Source of the DNA: Pseudomonas viridiflava | GTDB lineage: Bacteria > Pseudomonadota > Gammaproteobacteria > Pseudomonadales > Pseudomonadaceae | DNA length: 64,000 nucleotides | NCBI RefSeq assembly: GCF_900573885.1 | Contig: NZ_UPSE01000198.1 | Location: 248,001 to 312,000, forward strand | Direction of reading: 5' to 3' | Shown: piece by piece, positions 35,223 through 45,167 of the stretch | How the letters are laid out: every line of letters begins with the position of its first letter | Numbering within the stretch: position 1 is the stretch's first letter | The notes under the pieces: generated by a model | What the model saw: only the letters and a program-made list of their open reading frames with translations | What the model was told of the DNA's origin: nothing | Databases searched by the model: none | Made by a program: the position numbers and the translations under genes

Positions 35223-36488
35223 GTGGCCAGAATCGTTAAATGGGGTTTGCTTTCGGTAGTTGCGATTGCCGTATTGATCAAGCTTTCGCTGTGGTTATCG
35301 GTGCGTTCGATCATGAACGATGCGATTGCGCAGTTATCACCGTATATGGATATCAGTTACGGCGGCATTACCTCGTCGTTCAACGGTCGCGTCGGCCTGG
35401 AAAACCTTACTGTGCGTGTGCCCATGATGGGCGACAGTGTTCGGGTGCAGCACGCGCAATTGAAGTTCAACGGTTTGGGTGAACTGTTGCGCTTCAAGGA
35501 GAGCCTGGCCGAAGGCAAGTTTCCGGAACAACTGGCGGTCAATCTCAAAGGGTTGGCGCTGGATGTTCACGGGCCGTTTATGCAACAGCTCTACGACACG
35601 CCTTCCGAGCGCAGCCTGTTCTCGGCGATGAGCGAAGTGAGCTGCGGCAAGGTGCGTTTTATTGGCACCACCGAACTGCTGGACATGGGCTATCGCACCT
35701 TTGAAAGCGATGCGGAAGTTTCCTATGTGTTCTCGCCGGCAAAGAAAACCGTGCACTTTTCCATGACGGCCGATACGCGGGACATGGCGGAATTGAAGGT
35801 GACCCTGGCGCTGGCGAATATGTCGGATAACCCCGGCGACATGCGCGTGAAGCCGCCCGAGCTGTCGCTGGTAGCGGTGGAAATCAATGACAACCAGTAC
35901 CAGCGCAAGGTGCAGGAGTATTGCGCCGGCAAGTTGGGCCTGAGCAGCGAGGCGTATCTGAAAACTGCGCTGGAGCAGTTCGACAACGTCATGCGCAGCC
36001 AGCGCGTGGCGTTGGACCCCGCCGTGCTGGAAGCCTACGGCCGCTACCTGAAAGACCCGCAATCGCTGCGCCTTGAGCTCAGCCCGAATGCCGGTCTGAG
36101 CTGGGATGGCCTACAGTTCTTCGAAGCCAAAGATGTGGTTGCCATGTTGCACCCGGCGCTGCTGGTGAACCAGCAGGTGGTTTCGCCGGTGGGCTTTAGC
36201 TGGTTCGACCCGAACGCGCGTAAAGAACCATTGCCCAATGAAATGATCGTGGCAGAAAAAGTTGAGTCAAATGCCGCGACGCAGCAATATGAGTTCGTGA
36301 GTGTCGCCAGCCTGCCCGAATACGCTGGCAAGCGTTTGCAGTTCATCACCCATGACCGTACTTATTACCAGGGTGTGCTGCGCAAAGTGGAGAACGGCAA
36401 AGCCTACCTCAGTGTCCAGTTTGGCTCGGGGTCGGCGGAAATGTTTCTGCGCTTGGATAAGATCGATAAGGTAAGGGTCATGTTCTAA
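35223..36488 (+). CDS. Conserved membrane-anchored protein, AsmA/DUF945-like in pattern
   Basis: The roughly 421-residue protein has one N-terminal membrane helix (GLLSVVAIAVLIKLSLWLSV) and a long beta-rich periplasmic part with repeats of the kind LENLTVRVPMMGDSVRV, VNLKGLALDVHG and RLELSPNAGLSW. That alternation resembles AsmA or DUF945 (YdgA) proteins, which act in envelope lipid or lipoprotein processes, but I cannot assign a family. GTG at 35223 has aagga 7 bases upstream and was preferred; a GTG at 35196 would add nine residues. It is followed at 20 bases by the acetyltransferase gene. Confidence 0.8.
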   Translation: MARIVKWGLLSVVAIAVLIKLSLWLSVRSIMNDAIAQLSPYMDISYGGITSSFNGRVGLENLTVRVPMMGDSVRVQHAQLKFNGLGELLRFKESLAEGKFPEQLAVNLKGLALDVHGPFMQQLYDTPSERSLFSAMSEVSCGKVRFIGTTELLDMGYRTFESDAEVSYVFSPAKKTVHFSMTADTRDMAELKVTLALANMSDNPGDMRVKPPELSLVAVEINDNQYQRKVQEYCAGKLGLSSEAYLKTALEQFDNVMRSQRVALDPAVLEAYGRYLKDPQSLRLELSPNAGLSWDGLQFFEAKDVVAMLHPALLVNQQVVSPVGFSWFDPNARKEPLPNEMIVAEKVESNAATQQYEFVSVASLPEYAGKRLQFITHDRTYYQGVLRKVENGKAYLSVQFGSGSAEMFLRLDKIDKVRVMF

Positions 36489-36507
36489 GGCCCGTTGAGG
36501 AGTTGTG

Positions 36508-36777
36508 ATGAGCGAGGCGCTGTCTATCAACCATGACCAGGCAGGTCATCAATTCGAGACCACCGTAGATGGTGATCGTGCTTACCTTGCCTATATGGAT
36601 CTGGGTAAGCAGACGCTCGATATCTACCGCACCTTTGTGCCTAACTCGCTGCGCGGCCGTGGCATTGCCGCCGCGCTTACCGAGCGTGCGCTGGAATATG
36701 CCGAACGCATGGGCTACACCGTGATTCCGTCGTGCTCCTACGTAGAGCGCTATATGGAACGGCGCAATCGGCACTGA
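36508..36777 (+). CDS. Small GNAT-type N-acetyltransferase (YjdJ-like)
   Basis: The 89-residue protein is a minimal GNAT. DGDRAYLAYMDLGKQTLDIYR leads to RGRGIAAALTERALEYAE, the acetyl-CoA pyrophosphate-binding R-x-x-G-x-G/A loop. It ends with TVIPSCSYVERYMER, typical of the family's end. The substrate is unknown. gaggag lies 7 bases before the ATG. Convergent with the DAHP synthase, sharing a terminator. Confidence 0.88.
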   Translation: MSEALSINHDQAGHQFETTVDGDRAYLAYMDLGKQTLDIYRTFVPNSLRGRGIAAALTERALEYAERMGYTVIPSCSYVERYMERRNRH

Positions 36778-36789
36778 TTCTTCGAGTTA

Positions 36790-36820
36790 AAAAAAACGCC
36801 GGGCTAAGCCCGGCGTTTTT
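36790..36820. terminator. Bidirectional terminator between the acetyltransferase and DAHP synthase
   Basis: cgccgggc-taa-gcccggcg flanked by A8 on the left and T5 on the right. Confidence 0.92.
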
Positions 36821-36836
36821 GTGTGCGCTATTTGAA

Positions 36837-37913
36837 TCAGCCGCGTTGACGCTTGGGCAGCACGTTCTTGAGTTTGCTGTGCATGCCCAGCAGGGTTTTC
36901 TCGGTGGTGTCCCAGTCGATGCACGCATCGGTGATCGACACACCGTACTTGAGCGCATTGAGGTCTTTGGGGATCGACTGGTTACCCCAGCCCAGATGAC
37001 TTTCGACCATCAGGCCGACAATCGACTGGTTGCCTTCCAGAATCTGGTTGGCGACGTTCTCCATCACCAGCGGTTGCAGCGCCGGATCCTTGTTGGAGTT
37101 GGCGTGGCTGCAGTCGACCATGATGTTCGGGCGAATGCCGGCTTTGGTCAGTTCCTGCTCACAAACGGCCACGCTCACCGAATCGTAGTTCGGCTTGCCG
37201 TTACCGCCGCGCAGCACCACGTGACCGTAGGCGTTGCCTTTGGTGGTGACGATGGACACGCCGCCTTCCTGGTTGATACCGAGGAAACGGTGAGGGCTGG
37301 AGACCGATTGCAGGGCGTTGATGGCAACGGTCAGGCCGCCGTCGGTGCCGTTCTTGAAGCCCACTGCCGACGACAGACCCGAAGCCATTTCGCGGTGGGT
37401 TTGCGATTCGGTGGTACGCGCGCCAATGGCCGACCAGCTGATCAGGTCTTGCAGGTATTGCGGGGAAATCGGGTCGAGTGCTTCGGTGGCGGTGGGCAGG
37501 CCCATTTCAGCCAGGTCGAGCAGCAGTTGGCGGCCGATGTGCAGGCCGTCCTGAATCTTGAAGGAGTCGTCCAGGTACGGATCGTTGATCAAACCCTTCC
37601 AGCCGACGGTGGTGCGCGGCTTTTCAAAATACACGCGCATGACCAGATACAGCGTGTCCGACACTTCGGCAGCCAGCACTTTCAGGCGCTCGGCATACTC
37701 GTGGGCCGCTTTGATGTCGTGAATCGAGCAAGGGCCGACCACCACAAACAGGCGGTGGTCCTTGCCGTCGAGAATATTGCGAATCACCTGACGGCCTTGC
37801 ACCACGGTGCGCAGGGCGGCTTCAGTCAGCGGAATGTCACGCTTGAGCTGGTCGGGAGTGATCAGGGTGTCGTTGGAGGCGACGTTAAGGTCATCGATCG
37901 GTAAATCAGCCAT
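36837..37913 (-). CDS. 3-deoxy-7-phosphoheptulonate (DAHP) synthase, class I
   Basis: The 358-residue enzyme condenses phosphoenolpyruvate with erythrose 4-phosphate, the first step to chorismate and aromatic amino acids. Class I (AroF/G/H) motifs include VVGPCSIHD, MRVYFEKPRTTVGWKG, GARTTESQTHREMASG, RGGNGKPNYD and DCSHANSNKDP. Length fits the family (350-360). Which aromatic amino acid inhibits it cannot be told with confidence. It appears monocistronic with a terminator behind. Confidence 0.95.
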   Translation of the reverse strand: MADLPIDDLNVASNDTLITPDQLKRDIPLTEAALRTVVQGRQVIRNILDGKDHRLFVVVGPCSIHDIKAAHEYAERLKVLAAEVSDTLYLVMRVYFEKPRTTVGWKGLINDPYLDDSFKIQDGLHIGRQLLLDLAEMGLPTATEALDPISPQYLQDLISWSAIGARTTESQTHREMASGLSSAVGFKNGTDGGLTVAINALQSVSSPHRFLGINQEGGVSIVTTKGNAYGHVVLRGGNGKPNYDSVSVAVCEQELTKAGIRPNIMVDCSHANSNKDPALQPLVMENVANQILEGNQSIVGLMVESHLGWGNQSIPKDLNALKYGVSITDACIDWDTTEKTLLGMHSKLKNVLPKRQRG

Positions 37914-38090
37914 CGTGCTACTCGGTCAGGTCGTCAGTCAGGTCACGGAGTTGGCCGTCAGCCATTGGCGACAGAGCGCGGAGCGTAACGGGGGTGGGAA
38001 CCTTAGCGCGTACGGCCCGCCTCGACAATGGGGCGCTCGTGGTTATGCGGCTCAATAGAGGGAGTGAACGGGGCGGTATCGAGATGACGC

Positions 38091-38513
38091 TTAATGCAGG
38101 CCGCTGACGGCCGAGAACGTGGCGGCGTGTTCGGCGATCCATTCCTTGGCAATGGCTTCCACGGGCAGCGGCTGGCCCAGTTCCTGTTCGCGCAGGTGAC
38201 GGTAGTGTTCGATCTGACACACCTGCTCGACCATTCGCGCGCGAAACAGCGTTTCTTCATCAATAAAAGCGATGCCGACCAGGTAATCGGTGGCCTGTTT
38301 CTTACACCAGGCGACCACGCCGCTGTATCGGGCCTGATCGCCCAGCAGTGGAATGCGCAGTTCCACCGCGGTGCCACGACGAAAACCTTTGGAGCAATTG
38401 CAGGCGACCCCGCCGAGGCTGATATTGTTCAAGCGCTGACACGGCAAGAACGCATGCTTGCGCTGAATCAGCTCAACTGGCATATCACTGGGATGACGCA
38501 AAAACTGACGCAT
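38091..38513 (-). CDS. PilZ-domain c-di-GMP-binding protein
   Basis: The 140-residue protein starts MRQFLRHPSDMPVEL, giving the PilZ R-x3-R motif, followed by NNISLGGVACNC, the N-x-S-x-x-G motif. The PilZ domain covers most of the protein, with a helical tail (EQELGQPLPVEAIAKEW). It should bind cyclic di-GMP; the effector partner is unknown. ATG at 38513 with ggag upstream was chosen; the frame is open for longer but lacks family similarity. The start is 34 bases from the divergent thioredoxin-like gene. Confidence 0.88.
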   Translation of the reverse strand: MRQFLRHPSDMPVELIQRKHAFLPCQRLNNISLGGVACNCSKGFRRGTAVELRIPLLGDQARYSGVVAWCKKQATDYLVGIAFIDEETLFRARMVEQVCQIEHYRHLREQELGQPLPVEAIAKEWIAEHAATFSAVSGLH

Positions 38514-38547
38514 TACCAGAAAACTCCACACGATCGGATGATGGCTT

Positions 38548-38907
38548 ATGGACATCACTGCTAGCAGTATAGCCACGCAATCCGAGTTGACCGATTTCGA
38601 CGCGGATCGCCTGTTGCTCGACTGGCCGGGCGTTTCACTGCTGATATTTACCAGCATAGGTTGTGCCAGTTGCCGCTTTGCCCGCCGCGAGCTGCCCGGC
38701 ATGGCGCTGCCCGTGGCGCGCCTGTGCTGGATAGACGCCGCCAACAATGGCGGCCTGGTCGAGCGTTATGAGGTGTTTCACTTACCTGCGCTGTTTGTTG
38801 TGCGCGATGGTCAATTTTTCGGCGCGCTGCGGTCGCGCTTGCAACCTTTGGAGCTGAAAGCCGCCATAGATGCGGCGTTGGCCCGTTTACCCGAGGAGCT
38901 TCCCTGA
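38548..38907 (+). CDS. Thioredoxin-like protein
   Basis: The 119-residue single-domain protein has a CASC active site in LLIFTSIGCASCRFARRELP, then a WIDAANNGGLVERYEV loop and cis-proline VFHLPALFVVRDG. This is a thioredoxin fold with a non-standard C-A-S-C centre. No signal peptide. The stop overlaps the start of the reductase gene (TGATG), so it begins a short operon with the ketopantoate-reductase-like and nucleotidase genes. Confidence 0.87.
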   Translation: MDITASSIATQSELTDFDADRLLLDWPGVSLLIFTSIGCASCRFARRELPGMALPVARLCWIDAANNGGLVERYEVFHLPALFVVRDGQFFGALRSRLQPLELKAAIDAALARLPEELP

Positions 38908-39872
38908 TGGCGTTTTTCCCTGAAGCCGGCACCGGTCCACGTATCGGCATCATCGGCACCGGAGCGATTGGCGGTTTTTACGGGCTGATGCTCGCGCGGG
39001 CCGGCTTCGACGTGCATTTCCTGCTGCGAAGCGAATACGCCGCCGTGGCTGAGCGTGGCCTGCAACTGAACAGCGCCGTGCATGGTGCACTGCAGCTTGA
39101 AAACGTTCAGGCATATTGCAATGCCGCCGAGATGCCAGCGTGCGACTGGCTGCTGGTCGGTGCCAAGAGCACCAGCAATGCCGAGCTGGCGCCGGTGATT
39201 GCCCAGGCCGCCGCCCCAGGCGCAAAAGTGGTGCTGCTGCAAAACGGCCTGGCGGTGGAAAAGGGCCTGCAGCCGTTGCTGCCCGACTCGCTGCATCTGC
39301 TCGGCGGTCTTTGCTATATCTGCGTTCACCGTTCGGGCCCCGGCGTGATCGAGCACCAGGCACTTGGCGGCGTCAACCTCGGTTACCACAGCGGCCCGGC
39401 GGCGTCGTCTGACGCCCGGCTGGCAATCTCCGAGGAAGGCGCCGCACTGTTCAAGCACGCCGGCCTCGATTCTACGGCCATGGCCAACCTGGCCCAGGCG
39501 CGCTGGCAAAAACTGGTGTGGAACGTGCCTTACAACGGTCTTTCGGTGGTGCTCAATGCTGGCACCACGGCCTTGATGGGCCACAGCGAAACCCGCGCGT
39601 TGATTCTGGCAATCATGAAAGAAGTGATCGAAGGCGCGGCGGCTTGCGGGTACGTCATTCCTGAAGTGTTCGCCGAGAAGCTGCTGGCTTCCACCGACCG
39701 CATGCCGGACTACTTGCCGAGCATGTACCACGACTTCGTCGAGAAGCGCCCGCTGGAGTTGCAGTACATCTACGCCGAACCGCTGGCTGCCGCCGAACGC
39801 GCCGGCGTTGACCTGCCGCGCATTCGCGCGTTGCAGCAGCAATTGGCATTTATCGACTCGCGCAGTCACTGA
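38907..39872 (+). CDS. 2-dehydropantoate 2-reductase family protein (PanE-like)
   Basis: The 321-residue NADPH-dependent enzyme has the Rossmann motif GIIGTGAIGGFYGLMLARAG (residues 11-30). LVGAKSTSNAEL is the nucleotide-side loop, and WNVPYNGLSVVLNAGTTAL has the catalytic lysine region just upstream (RWQKLVWN). It may make pantoate for CoA, but Pseudomonas usually has a second PanE near panBC, so this may act on another 2-keto acid. Coupled to the upstream thioredoxin-like gene. Confidence 0.88.
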   Translation: MAFFPEAGTGPRIGIIGTGAIGGFYGLMLARAGFDVHFLLRSEYAAVAERGLQLNSAVHGALQLENVQAYCNAAEMPACDWLLVGAKSTSNAELAPVIAQAAAPGAKVVLLQNGLAVEKGLQPLLPDSLHLLGGLCYICVHRSGPGVIEHQALGGVNLGYHSGPAASSDARLAISEEGAALFKHAGLDSTAMANLAQARWQKLVWNVPYNGLSVVLNAGTTALMGHSETRALILAIMKEVIEGAAACGYVIPEVFAEKLLASTDRMPDYLPSMYHDFVEKRPLELQYIYAEPLAAAERAGVDLPRIRALQQQLAFIDSRSH

Positions 39873-39897
39873 TCAAGCGACCCGGACTGAGGCATCT

Positions 39898-40803
39898 ATG
39901 AGCAAGGGGCTGGCGGACAAACTGGTGTTGGCAATTTCCTCGCGGGCGCTGTTCGACCTGCGCGAAAGCCACCGAATTTACGAAAGCGAAGGCGTGGAGG
40001 CGTATCGCCAGTACCAAATCGAGCATGAAGACGAAATGCTTGAACCGGGCGATGCGTTTCCCCTGGTGCAAAAGCTGCTGGCGCTGAATACCACCCTCGG
40101 CCAGCAGCGCGTCGAGGTGATTCTGGTGTCACGCAACAGCGCGGACACCGGCCTGCGTGCGTTCAACTCCATCAGCCATTACGGCTTGGACATCACCCGC
40201 GCCGCCTTTGTCGGCGGCCGCAGCCCGGACCCGTATCTGGCGGCCTTTGGCTGTCACCTGTTTCTTTCTACCCATGCCGAAGACGTGCGCAGCGCGCTGC
40301 GTTCGGGATTTGGCGCGGCAACCATTCTGTCCGGCGGCGCACGGCGGGCGGCCAGCACTGAACTGCGCATCGCCTTCGATGGCGACGCGGTGCTGTTTTC
40401 CGATGAGTCCGAGCGTGTGTACCAGGCTGGCGGGCTGGTCGCTTTCCAGACCCACGAACGCGAGTCGGCGCGCGAGTTGTTGGGCGGCGGGCCGTTCAAG
40501 CCATTCCTCGCTGCGCTGCACAGCCTGCAGCAGGAATTCCCGCAGGAGAGTTGCCCGATCCGCACCGCGTTGGTGACGGCCCGTTCGGCGCCGGCCCATG
40601 AACGCGTCATTCGCACCTTGCGCGAATGGAATATTCGTCTGGATGAGTCGTACTTTCTCGGCGGGCTGGAGAAAACCGCGATTCTGGAAACTTTTGGCGC
40701 CGACGTGTTTTTTGATGACCAGCCCGGTCACTGCGAGAAAAGTCGCGACGTGGTTGCCACCGGTCACGTGCCGCACGGCATCAGTAACGAGCCACAGCTC
40801 TAG
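39898..40803 (+). CDS. 5'-nucleotidase (PF06189 cN-I type)
   Basis: The 301-residue cytosolic enzyme carries LVLAISSRALFDL at its start. VILVSRNSADTGLRAFNSI and FLSTHAEDVRSAL follow, with DGDAVLFSDESERVY and HCEKSRDVVATGHVPHG near the end. It should remove phosphate from nucleoside monophosphates. ATG at 39898 with gagg upstream matches the family start (MSKGLADKLVLAISS). It lies 25 bases after the PanE-like gene. Confidence 0.88.
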   Translation: MSKGLADKLVLAISSRALFDLRESHRIYESEGVEAYRQYQIEHEDEMLEPGDAFPLVQKLLALNTTLGQQRVEVILVSRNSADTGLRAFNSISHYGLDITRAAFVGGRSPDPYLAAFGCHLFLSTHAEDVRSALRSGFGAATILSGGARRAASTELRIAFDGDAVLFSDESERVYQAGGLVAFQTHERESARELLGGGPFKPFLAALHSLQQEFPQESCPIRTALVTARSAPAHERVIRTLREWNIRLDESYFLGGLEKTAILETFGADVFFDDQPGHCEKSRDVVATGHVPHGISNEPQL

Positions 40804-40914
40804 TCTCCCGGCCGTTTTGCTGCCCGTTCGTCTTGCGCTACTAACAGCGGCTGGATTTATAGCCAGCGCTGCTAAGCTCAACCCAGGCCGTTAAGAATGC
40901 AGTTAGGAGGCCGC

Positions 40915-41418
40915 ATGATTCGATCGATTCTTTACGCCACCGATTTAGGTCTTTACGCCCCGTATGTGTTGCAACACGCCCTGGCCATGACGCGCGCTTT
41001 CAAGGCGGATTTATATGTGGTGCACGCCGTGGAGCCGTTGGGGTTGTTCGCCGAATCGGTATTGAAAACCTACCTGGACGAAGCGGTACTCACGGAAATT
41101 CGCACCAATGGCCTTAGCGGCGTGCTGGCCAGCATCGAGCAGCGGGTGTTCGAGGGCTTTCGTGACGAGATGGGGGATGCCCAGCAAGACATGCAGATGG
41201 TGCGCGCCGTGCGGGTGGTGCAGGGCGACCCGCCGCAAGTGATTCTGGCCGAGGCGCAGCGCTTTAACGTGGATCTGCTGGTGATTGGCAGTCATAGCAG
41301 CCACACGGGGGAGCAGGATATTCCGTTGGGGCGCACCGCAACACGCCTGGTGCAGCTGTCGGAAGTGCCGGTGTACCTGGTGCCGATGCTGCAGCACCGC
41401 ACGCGGGCGGATTTTTAG
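40915..41418 (+). CDS. Universal stress protein (UspA family)
   Basis: The 167-residue protein starts IRSILYATDLGLYAPYVL and carries the ATP-binding type motif LLVIGSHSSHTGEQDIPLGRTATRLVQLS-like (G-x2-G-x9-G-S/T pattern in altered form) near the end, with VYLVPM last. The ATG at 40915 has an aggagg Shine-Dalgarno 6 bases upstream. It sits before cysB, as I recall for other pseudomonads. Role under stress is presumed only. Confidence 0.9.
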   Translation: MIRSILYATDLGLYAPYVLQHALAMTRAFKADLYVVHAVEPLGLFAESVLKTYLDEAVLTEIRTNGLSGVLASIEQRVFEGFRDEMGDAQQDMQMVRAVRVVQGDPPQVILAEAQRFNVDLLVIGSHSSHTGEQDIPLGRTATRLVQLSEVPVYLVPMLQHRTRADF

Positions 41419-41548
41419 GAAACGTTTTGCCGCACTCTGGCGCAGACCGATGCTTCATATGCTAATAAATGGTCTAGATTTAGCCTTCTAACCTTTACTA
41501 TGGTTATATAACGCCTTTGGCGTCTGCTGCATCGCCTTTTCGCTTTGA

Positions 41549-42532
<984 letters not shown>

Positions 42533-42548
42533 GGTCGGAACAGATAAG

Positions 42549-42575
42549 AAAGGCGCCTTGATCGGCGCCTTTTTT
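42549..42575. terminator. Terminator between cysB and the MFS gene
   Basis: aaaggcgcc-ttgatc-ggcgccttttt; U-run on the plus strand, A-run on the other. It overlaps the MFS stop codon. Confidence 0.9.
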
Positions 42576-43767
42576 ATGGGCGAAGGTTATTGATGCGCCC
42601 GTAACTGGCCGGCGCAAAACGCGTGCTCAAGCCAATCAGCACCACGGCGCCGAGCGCCATGATCATCCAGGCCTGCGTGAGGTCGGCAAAGCGGTCGCGC
42701 AGTACGCCGGCCAGCAGCGGCATAACGCTGGCGATGATGTAGCCCCCGCCTTGAACGAAGCTGGCCAGTTCACCGGCGCGGCTTGGGCTGTCGGCGTGGT
42801 CCAGCGCCACGATCAACGACAGAGGAAACAATGCGCCGATGCCGCAGCCGAGCAACAAGCACGCCGGTAGCGCCAAGGGCAGGGGCGCGATGATCAGGCA
42901 GAGCAGGCCGGCCAGCAGCATCAGCAGCACGCTGTACAACGGCACACGACGATCCGGGAAACGGCCGATCAACGCCGACACCGCCAGGCCGGCGACCACT
43001 TCGGTCAGCGTCAATGCGCCGAGCAGAAAACCGGCGGCGGACGGTTGCCAACCGAGGCCGGTATAAAAGGGCGGCAGCCACGCGAGCACCAAGGTGTACG
43101 CGCCCGTGCCGATGCCGAAAAACACCATCAGTTGCCAGGCCCGGCCGTTGCGCCAGAACGCAGGCGATGCAGACGCAGCCAGGGTTTGCGGTGCGTGATT
43201 CGCCCGTTGCTCACGTGACGCGACATACCACAGCGGTACCGCCAGCGCGGCCGGCGCCGCCCATATCGCCAGCGCCACAGGCCAGCCGCCGAGCGTCGCC
43301 AGACCCGCCGCCGCTGCGGCGGCAATCGCTGCGCCGCCCATGATGCCAGTGGTGTACAGCGCCATGACATTGCCCGCCATCGCGCCAAAGCAGCGTTTTA
43401 TAAACGCCGGTAGCAGCGTTTGCACCAGCGCGATGCCGGCGCCGGCCAGCACGGCGGAGGCGAGCAAACCGTAACGGCCGGTCGCCGCCAAACGCAGGCC
43501 GCATGCCAGCGCAATCAACGCGATACTCAAACCAATGCCGTTGCGTTCACCCAACCAGCGCCGTAGCGGCCCTCCGGCCAAGGCGCACACGCCCATCACG
43601 AACACAGGCACGGTGGTCAGCAGGCTGGCCTGGGTGGAACTCATGCCGGTGGCCAATTCGATGCTGTCGAGCAATGGGCCGACCGCAGCCAGCGCGGGCC
43701 GCAGGTTTAGCGCCAGGCCGATGACGGCCAGCACGATAAGCAGGTGGGCACGTGTGATCGCACTCAT
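42574..43767 (-). CDS. MFS transporter, CynX/NimT family
   Basis: The 397-residue inner-membrane transporter has about twelve hydrophobic segments. The first loop LALNLRPALAAVGPLLD and the WLGERNGIGLSIALIAL segment match the cyanate/2-nitroimidazole (CynX/NimT) subfamily. The ATG at 43767 was chosen because upstream sequence is the intergenic operator. It is divergent from a MarR regulator that probably represses it. The exported compound is unknown. Confidence 0.9.
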   Translation of the reverse strand: MSAITRAHLLIVLAVIGLALNLRPALAAVGPLLDSIELATGMSSTQASLLTTVPVFVMGVCALAGGPLRRWLGERNGIGLSIALIALACGLRLAATGRYGLLASAVLAGAGIALVQTLLPAFIKRCFGAMAGNVMALYTTGIMGGAAIAAAAAAGLATLGGWPVALAIWAAPAALAVPLWYVASREQRANHAPQTLAASASPAFWRNGRAWQLMVFFGIGTGAYTLVLAWLPPFYTGLGWQPSAAGFLLGALTLTEVVAGLAVSALIGRFPDRRVPLYSVLLMLLAGLLCLIIAPLPLALPACLLLGCGIGALFPLSLIVALDHADSPSRAGELASFVQGGGYIIASVMPLLAGVLRDRFADLTQAWMIMALGAVVLIGLSTRFAPASYGRINNLRP

Positions 43768-43789
43768 GGTGTCTATCTCGTCATAAAGT

Positions 43790-43805
43790 ATCTCGACATC
43801 AAGAT
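43790..43805. promoter_or_regulatory. MarR-type operator between the MFS and marR genes
   Basis: atctcgacatcaagat is a 16-base dyad (atctYga/tcaagat) typical of MarR-family operators. A partial second copy, atatcgagat, lies at 43850-43859. Position between divergent genes supports control of both. Confidence 0.6.
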
Positions 43806-43881
43806 TAAAGTTTGAGCGTGCCTGTACGCAAGGTATTAGTATTAGCTTTATATCGAGATGGTTTTTTGAAGCGAGACCAAA

Positions 43882-44373
43882 ATGAATGATCGAGCGCAAC
43901 AGGCAGAAGCAGAATGGCGGCGCGAACGTCCGGATATCGACGCAGCCGTAATGGTCACGGTTGGGCGATTACTGGAAGCGGCGCAGTTGATGGAGAGGCA
44001 GATACTGTCGCCATTGGCGGCGCAGTTCGGGCTGCAAAAAGGCGAGTTCGACGTCATCGCCACGTTGCGCCGTGCGGGCGCGCCGTACCGACTGATGCCG
44101 ACTGAACTCTACGAAGGATTGATGCTGTCATCCGGCGCCATGACCAGTCGCCTTGACCGTCTGGAACGCAGCGGTCTGATCGAACGCCTGCCATCGCCCA
44201 GCGACCGGCGCAGCACGCTGGTGCAACTGACCCCCTCGGGCCTGGCCTTGATCGACAAAGTGCTGCCGTTGCACGTCGACAACGAACAGCGCGCGCTGGA
44301 AGTGTTGGCGCCAGTAGAGCAGAAGCAGATAAGCGAATTGCTGGGCAAACTGATTAGCGGGTTGCGCGGTTAG
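43882..44373 (+). CDS. MarR-family transcriptional regulator
   Basis: The 163-residue regulator has the family winged helix at 55-125: FDVIATLRRAGAPYRLMPTEL, SSGAMTSRLDRLERSGLIER, and the wing PSPSDRRSTLVQLTPSG. It is divergent from the CynX/NimT-type exporter and likely senses that transporter's substrate. Start ATG with agcgag upstream. Confidence 0.92.
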   Translation: MNDRAQQAEAEWRRERPDIDAAVMVTVGRLLEAAQLMERQILSPLAAQFGLQKGEFDVIATLRRAGAPYRLMPTELYEGLMLSSGAMTSRLDRLERSGLIERLPSPSDRRSTLVQLTPSGLALIDKVLPLHVDNEQRALEVLAPVEQKQISELLGKLISGLRG

Positions 44374-44383
44374 CCTCCAAAAG

Positions 44384-44462
44384 CATCGCGGCTAATCGGA
44401 ATGCCGCCCAGCCGCTCCCGCAGACCGCACGATTTGCAGGAGCGAGCTTGCTCGCGAAGCGT
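44384..44462. repeat. REP-like copy (catcgcggct ... cgcgaagcg)
   Basis: Contains catcgcggctaatcgg and gcaggagcgagcttgctcgcg, the same family as 28885-28970. Confidence 0.75.
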
Positions 44463-44546
44463 TTCAAGATTCCACTCGCCCTACATATTCAGATCGAGCG
44501 AGCTAGAGCGCTTTTAACGCAGCACCGCCGACGCGCAGCCGATCGC

Positions 44547-45167
44547 TTAGTGACTAATGTGCAAGCCACACTCGCGATTATCTTCACCCTTGGTGGGGTC
44601 GAAGTAGTCGAAGTTATTCGGCAAATTATGTTTGGTCAGGTACTGATACAGATCCTTGGACGACCACTGCAGCAGCGGCGCAACCTTGATCAAGCCATCG
44701 GGGTTGATGCTGATCGGTTCCATTTGTGCGCGCACGGCGGTGTCGGTGGCGCGCAGGGCGGTGAACCACACTTGCGGGGCGGTTTCACGCAGAGCACGGG
44801 TGAAGGGTTCCAGTTTCACTTCTTCGGTAAAGGCTTCGTGACGCGGATCGTCCAGCGCTGGCACCGGGCCTTCCAGCGCTTCGCGGTGGGCGCGGCTGCG
44901 TTTGGGCAGGTAGGTGATCAGGTTCAGGTTTAGCGCACGGGTCACTTCATCGGCGAATTTGTAGGTGGCTTCGGTGTTGTAACCGTTGTCCATCCAGATG
45001 ATCGGAATGTCCGGTTTCACCTGGCTGACCATGTGCAGAATCACCGCTTCGAAGGGGCGGAAGTTGGTGGTGCAAATAGCCGTCTTGCCCAGGCCAAGTG
45101 CCCACTCCACCAGCTTTTCCGGCTGGTTGGCGAATTCGGCGTTCAGCTTGTCCAGATCAAGATCCAT
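44547..45167 (-). CDS. cysH: Phosphoadenylyl-sulfate (PAPS) reductase family protein, CysH-like variant
   Basis: The 206-residue protein ends EDNRECGLHISH, where the Cys is the thioredoxin-linked catalytic residue of PAPS/APS reductases. Upstream, PDIPIIWMDNGYNTEATYKFAD and QVWFTALRATDTAVRAQM match the family. It lacks the two Cys pairs that bind [4Fe-4S] in APS reductases such as P. aeruginosa CysH, so it should be of the iron-free PAPS type. The P-loop region reads ICTTNFRPFEAV rather than the usual S-x-G. ATG at 45167 with ggag was chosen. A cysteine-biosynthesis role is likely; substrate preference is uncertain. Confidence 0.85.
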   Translation of the reverse strand: MDLDLDKLNAEFANQPEKLVEWALGLGKTAICTTNFRPFEAVILHMVSQVKPDIPIIWMDNGYNTEATYKFADEVTRALNLNLITYLPKRSRAHREALEGPVPALDDPRHEAFTEEVKLEPFTRALRETAPQVWFTALRATDTAVRAQMEPISINPDGLIKVAPLLQWSSKDLYQYLTKHNLPNNFDYFDPTKGEDNRECGLHISH

